Assembly: GCF_028649435.1 (NCBI RefSeq)
Contig: NZ_JAQSIN010000008.1
DNA length: 64,000 bases
DNA from: Curvibacter microcysteis
GTDB lineage: Bacteria; Pseudomonadota; Gammaproteobacteria; Burkholderiales; Burkholderiaceae_C
Direction: 5' to 3' (one strand)
In this document: positions 60,733-64,000 of the stretch, one piece after another
Position numbering within the stretch: the first letter of the stretch is position 1
How the letters are laid out: the number at the start of each line of letters is the position of its first letter
Notes under the pieces: generated by a model
Database searches by the model: none
Told to the model about the DNA's origin: nothing
The model's input: only the letters and a program-made list of their open reading frames with translations
Made by a program: the position numbers and the translations under genes

Positions 60733-61386
60733 ATGAGCACCTCTGCCCTGCACCACATCCCTGGCCGAAGCAAAAAACTGCCCCCGCTGCGCGTTGGCAT
60801 TGGCGGCCCTGTTGGGTCGGGCAAGACCACCTTGCTGGAGATGCTGTGCAAAGCCATGAGCCAGCGCTACGACCTGGTGGCCATCACCAACGACATCTAC
60901 ACCAAGGAAGACCAACGCCTGCTGACCGTCAGCGGCGCCCTGCCCGCAGAGCGCATCCTGGGTGTGGAAACCGGTGGCTGCCCGCACACCGCCATCCGCG
61001 AAGACGCGTCGATCAACCTCGAAGCCATCGACCGCATGCTGGAGCAGTTTCCGGATGCTGACGTGGTGTTCATCGAGTCGGGCGGCGACAACTTGGCCGC
61101 CACCTTCAGCCCCGAGCTGAGTGATTTGACGATTTACGTGATCGACGTCGCCGCCGGCGAAAAGATCCCGCGCAAGGGCGGCCCGGGCATCACCAAGAGC
61201 GACCTCTTTGTGATCAACAAGACCGACCTGGCGCCGTATGTGGGCGCCGACTTGGGCGTGATGGAGGCCGACACCCGCCGCATGCGCCAGCAAAAGCCGT
61301 TTGTGATGACCAACCTCAAGACCCTGAGCGGCGTGGACGAGGTGATTGCGTTCATTGAGCGCAAGGGGATGTTGGCGGCTGGGTGA
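60733..61386 (+). CDS. ureG: Urease accessory GTPase UreG
   Basis: A 217-residue SIMIBI-class GTPase driving nickel insertion. P-loop GGPVGSGKTTLLE (about 24-36), the conserved nickel-binding Cys-Pro-His in VETGGCPHTAIREDAS, ESGGDNLAATFSP, and the guanine motif NKTDL are present. The ATG at 60733 is set by the family start. It is the last gene of the urease operon, 32 bp after ureF. Confidence 0.97.
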   Translation: MSTSALHHIPGRSKKLPPLRVGIGGPVGSGKTTLLEMLCKAMSQRYDLVAITNDIYTKEDQRLLTVSGALPAERILGVETGGCPHTAIREDASINLEAIDRMLEQFPDADVVFIESGGDNLAATFSPELSDLTIYVIDVAAGEKIPRKGGPGITKSDLFVINKTDLAPYVGADLGVMEADTRRMRQQKPFVMTNLKTLSGVDEVIAFIERKGMLAAG

Positions 61387-61620
61387 GGGTTTGCGGTTTT
61401 GAGGTTTTAAGGCCTTGAAGGATTGAGGGCTGGTGGCTGGCGGCGGCTGGTCGCTGACTGCTGCGGTGGGCTGTTGGCTGTTGGCTGTTGATGCTGTCCT
61501 GACTTTGAGCCACCCTTCCAGTGGTGCGGGCGGCAGGGCTTCGGTGTGACCCAAACGGCCTGCTGACCTGGCCGCCGAGCCCCAAAAGCAGCCTGGCGCG
61601 CAGGTACAATGTGCGGCGCT

Positions 61621-61708
61621 GGAAGCGTGGCAGAGTGGTCGATTGCACCGGTCTTGAAAACCGGCGGCTCGAAAGGGTCCGTGAGTTCGAATCTCACCGC
61701 TTCCGCCA
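61621..61708 (+). tRNA. tRNA-Ser (anticodon UGA)
   Basis: An 88-nt gene with the acceptor stem GGAAGCG paired to CGCTTCC and an encoded CCA end. The anticodon stem CCGGT/ACCGG closes the loop CTTGAAA, giving anticodon TGA (UGA) for UCA codons. A long variable arm (GGCTCGAAAGGGTCC) and the T-loop GTTCGAATC are as expected for class II serine tRNA. The A+T-rich region begins right after it, so its 3' end is a likely attachment site for an integrated element. Confidence 0.96.
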
Positions 61709-61841
61709 GTCCCCTATATTTCATGCGCCTTCCCAGGGTGTCTCATGAAATATGTACCAACTCACGGACCATCAGTGACTTGACCTTGTGACAGCTTGTG
61801 AGTCCGAGTCGTCCAAATCTGATCTTCAGCCGGGCGGGGTC

Positions 61842-62753
61842 ATGTCCGGCCCGGCCAGGTGCAACGTGCCAAAGAAGATCAATCCTTTCCTCAGCCGGCC
61901 AGACCCGCTCTCCATTGTGGAGCGCAGCACTCTTCCTCCCGATCTTCGTTCAGTTCTGCGAGCTGCATTTACCCCCCTGCAGACAGCCTCGGTACGTGAG
62001 TTGCGAAGGTTTACTAGGCATGTTCTGAAATGCATCGAGTTGGATGCATACGAGATGTTGGCACAACACGACCTCCTTATCGATGAGTATCTTTTTTGGG
62101 AACATCGAGGGCCTGATGTAGCGATCAGAGGTAAATTGGTTGTCCCTGACGTCCGCGACGTCTTGGTCTGGCGCAACTGTTGGCAAATGAATGAACTACG
62201 GCAAAGTGAAGAGGCGTGGTCACTTCTTGGCGTAGCAAAGCCGCTCCAAAAAAATGAGGCACAACAAATCCAACGTGCTGGTCTAGCCGTCATTGCCGGT
62301 TTATGCGCCCACACACTTGAGCAGGCAGTCCTTCAGGACGGATCTGATCAATCGTCAGCAGATGCAAGCTCCATAGCGAGTCTGACAACACGTACAACTC
62401 TCGCAGCAGTGCTCGCGACAAGCAGCTACTCCCCACAACCGGATGTTGACGAGCGCATTATGTGGGCCACAGTAAACGCGAAAGTCGCTGAGCAAGCACA
62501 AGAAGAGAAGGCCAAAAAGCGCGCATTGTTCGCAGAGGCGGGCCGACGAGGGAAAGAGGCGCGGCTCCGGAAGTTTGAGCTGATCAACAGCATGGTGAGA
62601 GAACTTCTACCCAAATCGCGCAAGAAGTCTCTGGCGAAAACAGCTATCGATATCTGCGACCAGCTGATACGCCTCAAGCCACCAATGGTCATCGCACCGA
62701 GGACCGTTGAGAAGTACATCAAAGCCATCGAAGCCAAGCCGGAAAAAAAATAG
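61842..62753 (+). CDS. Hypothetical protein of the A+T-rich element
   Basis: A 303-residue protein from the ATG at 61842; a GTG at 61788 would add 18 residues. No family is recognised. The middle is helical (VRELRRFTRHVLKCIELDAYEML), and the C-terminal third is basic with AKKRALFAEAGRRGKEARLRKF and ends APRTVEKYIKAIEAKPEKK, which could be DNA-binding. Codon use is clearly less GC-rich than in the genes to the left, pointing to transfer. It sits between tRNA-Ser and the AlpA-like gene, the place usually taken by an integrase, but no integrase motif is visible. Confidence 0.6.
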   Translation: MSGPARCNVPKKINPFLSRPDPLSIVERSTLPPDLRSVLRAAFTPLQTASVRELRRFTRHVLKCIELDAYEMLAQHDLLIDEYLFWEHRGPDVAIRGKLVVPDVRDVLVWRNCWQMNELRQSEEAWSLLGVAKPLQKNEAQQIQRAGLAVIAGLCAHTLEQAVLQDGSDQSSADASSIASLTTRTTLAAVLATSSYSPQPDVDERIMWATVNAKVAEQAQEEKAKKRALFAEAGRRGKEARLRKFELINSMVRELLPKSRKKSLAKTAIDICDQLIRLKPPMVIAPRTVEKYIKAIEAKPEKK

Positions 62754-62859
62754 TGTGCGCTTTAGCGGGGCAAAGTGCGCACTTTAGGAACCCTAAAAAT
62801 CTTGGCGAGAACGACGGCAAACGAGACATTGGACGCATTGAAACAAGCACATCAATTCA

Positions 62860-63135
62860 ATGCACCAACCTTGCAACCTGCCCCACACAATTTGCCATGC
62901 CTGCGGCCAAGTGCTGCACCAATCCCCCGGGAGGCTCGAATTCGACGCCCTACAGCCAGGCAGCTTTGTTCGGCTCTCCCAGCTGATCCCCGACGTTCTT
63001 CCGATGTCCCGAGCAACCCTCTGGCGCAAGGTGAAAGCAAAGCAGTTCCCGGCACCGGTGAAACTTTCGGGGCGCATTACAGCTTGGCGGGTGGACGAAG
63101 TTAGAGGTTGGCTTACGGCTCAGACGAAGAACTGA
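62860..63135 (+). CDS. AlpA-family excisionase/regulator
   Basis: A 91-residue protein with an AlpA/MerR-like helix-turn-helix: SFVRLSQLIPDVLPMSRATLWRKVKAKQFPAPVKLSGRITAWRVDEVRGWL (about 35-85, given here in overlapping words). The N-terminal part has a CHAC pair and is unusual. AlpA proteins switch on integrase or excise prophages and satellites such as P4-like elements. This supports the reading of the right end as a mobile element inserted beside tRNA-Ser. Confidence 0.75.
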   Translation: MHQPCNLPHTICHACGQVLHQSPGRLEFDALQPGSFVRLSQLIPDVLPMSRATLWRKVKAKQFPAPVKLSGRITAWRVDEVRGWLTAQTKN

Positions 63136-63275
63136 TTCGTGCCAATGAGTTGCAGCAAATGCGCTTCACCAACCAAGAAGAATTCGAAGGCAACTTCGAC
63201 AACGTAGAGGAAGCTATCTCCAACAACTTCACAGCATTGTCCACTGCAAGTGTCAAAGACTTCCAGAAGCACTAG

Positions 63276-63764
63276 GCATCATTGTGCAAGGGACTGACTG
63301 CCGGCGAGGTGCCCGACACGCGTATGCAAGCCACACCAAACGCAAAAATTTGTTCTTATAAATCAACAACTTAACCCGTCGCAGACCGAGCAAGTGCTAG
63401 CTCTCGTACTCAACCACGCTTACATCAAATGCAAATCGACTTAGGAGCTTCGGGCAGATCAATTTTTATCCACAGGATATGCAAAGGTTACACACAACGT
63501 AACAATATGTATCTCTGTGGCATCCACTTAAAATGTGTGACACCTCAATGGATTTATCGGAGTCCATAAAGGTGAAGCCCCAAAGGTCGCCAAACCTAGG
63601 GGGCTTCTAATCTCCACAGCAAGTAGACGTGAAGAGTGTCCGGGAAGACAACTCATCATTCTACCGACTGGCTAGAAACACCCAATACTGTTCATGCAGA
63701 CAGGACGGGTGCGCCCGGTTGGTCCGTTGTGGAGGAACTTCCGTTTCTTGCAACCGAGGAATAG
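63276..63764. other. A+T-rich region without clear genes, with a DnaA-box sequence
   Basis: No convincing gene longer than about 60 codons. Just before it, 63159-63275 could encode a 38-residue acidic peptide (MRFTNQEEFEGNFDNVEEAI...), uncertain. TTATCCACA, the canonical DnaA-box sequence, occurs at 63466-63474 in a stretch of A+T-rich bases, and 13 bp later GTTAC and GTAAC arms face each other (63487-63503). It might be an origin region of the mobile element or simply the promoter region of the small AlpA-like gene at 63765. Confidence 0.35.
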
Positions 63765-63893
63765 ATGATTCAACAAAGCTGCACGCTGCTGCGCCTCGCG
63801 CAGGTCCTTGAGCGCTTCCCTGTAAGCCGCTCCAAATGGTACGAAGGGGTGAAGTCCGGTCGTTTTCCGGCGCCCGTTGAAACGGCCCCCTGA
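63765..63893 (+). CDS. Short AlpA-like helix-turn-helix protein, possibly truncated
   Basis: A 42-residue frame after the site GAGGAATAG. LLRLAQVLERFPVSRSKWYEGVKSGRFPAPVE matches the first two-thirds of AlpA-type regulators (compare VLPMSRATLWRKVKAKQFPAPVK in the gene at 62860), but the protein stops right after PAPVETAP. It lacks the wing (usually ...AWRVDEVRGWL). It is a second AlpA-like gene in the element. Either a short functional version or the remains of a frameshifted gene. Confidence 0.5.
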   Translation: MIQQSCTLLRLAQVLERFPVSRSKWYEGVKSGRFPAPVETAP

Positions 63894-63941
63894 ATGACAG
63901 GACACGGTCCATCGCTTATCTTTGAAGATAGGAGTAGGACT

Positions 63942-64000
63942 GTGAATACGAATAGGCATACAGAGTCAGTAGAGGTCATCCTCAAAGACCAGCGCCGCAG
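63942..64000 (+). CDS. Partial open frame running off the window
   Basis: A GTG at 63942 follows AGGAG with 7-nt spacing and opens a frame (MNTNRHTESVEVILKDQRR) that continues beyond the right edge. An ATG in the same frame at 63894 overlaps the previous stop. Only 19 residues are visible, so no function can be given. By position behind an AlpA-like gene it could be a replication gene of the element. Confidence 0.35.
   Translation, partial: MNTNRHTESVEVILKDQRR

Noticed and set aside
61471..61491. Three copies of a 7-bp unit (CTGTTGG) after ureG
   Set aside because: Very short, single locus, no gene or hairpin associated; probably slippage in the intergenic spacer.
61701..64000. Second copy of the tRNA-Ser 3' end as the other attachment site
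   Set aside because: No repeat of the tRNA end was found in the visible part; if it exists it lies beyond the right edge.

Overview
High-GC chromosomal DNA of a betaproteobacterium, most likely a Comamonadaceae-type Burkholderiales. This is inferred from codon bias, a Bug-family binding protein, many Liv-type ABC parts and GC-rich intergenic repeats. All but the last ~2.3 kb is densely packed, with ATGA-type overlaps between many genes. The tail from about 61.7 kb, next to a tRNA-Ser gene, is visibly richer in A+T and looks like the start of an integrated element.

Layout: 0-5.8 kb holds a glutamate/aspartate-type binding protein, a LysR regulator, a 2-hydroxyacid dehydrogenase, an Atm1-like ABC exporter and a YciA-like thioesterase. 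6.0-13.0 kb is a Liv-type ABC transporter (livH, livM, livG, livF), an acyl-CoA synthetase and a binding protein. 13.1-22.1 kb holds a 1337-residue multidomain glycosyltransferase, PBP1A, a second copy of the binding protein and a TPR membrane protein. 22.2-32.2 kb (minus strand) is a catabolic operon: TetR regulator, SDR, carboxyltransferase, acyl-CoA dehydrogenase, enoyl-CoA hydratase, biotin carboxylase, second acyl-CoA dehydrogenase, thioesterase, BKACE-type cleavage enzyme. 32.3-42.0 kb is mostly housekeeping (exonuclease, Bug protein, cardiolipin synthase, bestrophin, acetyl-CoA hydrolase/transferase, lipocalin, DusC, RhlE, a DUF938 methyltransferase). 42.0-46.7 kb encodes a LuxR-type response regulator and an NCS1-transporter/histidine-kinase/receiver fusion. 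46.9-53.6 kb is a CzcCBA-like RND efflux operon ending in a PII-like gene. 53.7-56.5 kb is a di-haem peroxidase plus a metallophosphoesterase. 56.7-61.4 kb is ureABCEFG without ureD. 61.6 kb is tRNA-Ser(UGA), followed by AlpA-like regulators.

The main proposal is one regulon split over 26 kb. A perfect 30-bp palindrome lies just before livH, and a 25/30 identical copy lies before the TetR gene. The TetR operon follows the order of the acyclic-terpene (atu) cluster of Pseudomonas. Its carboxyltransferase has Gly where methylcrotonyl-CoA carboxylase has Phe, the difference known to admit geranyl-CoA. I infer a coordinated system for uptake (Liv transporter, two binding proteins), CoA activation and gamma-carboxylation-dependent breakdown of a branched, possibly isoprenoid, carboxylic acid.
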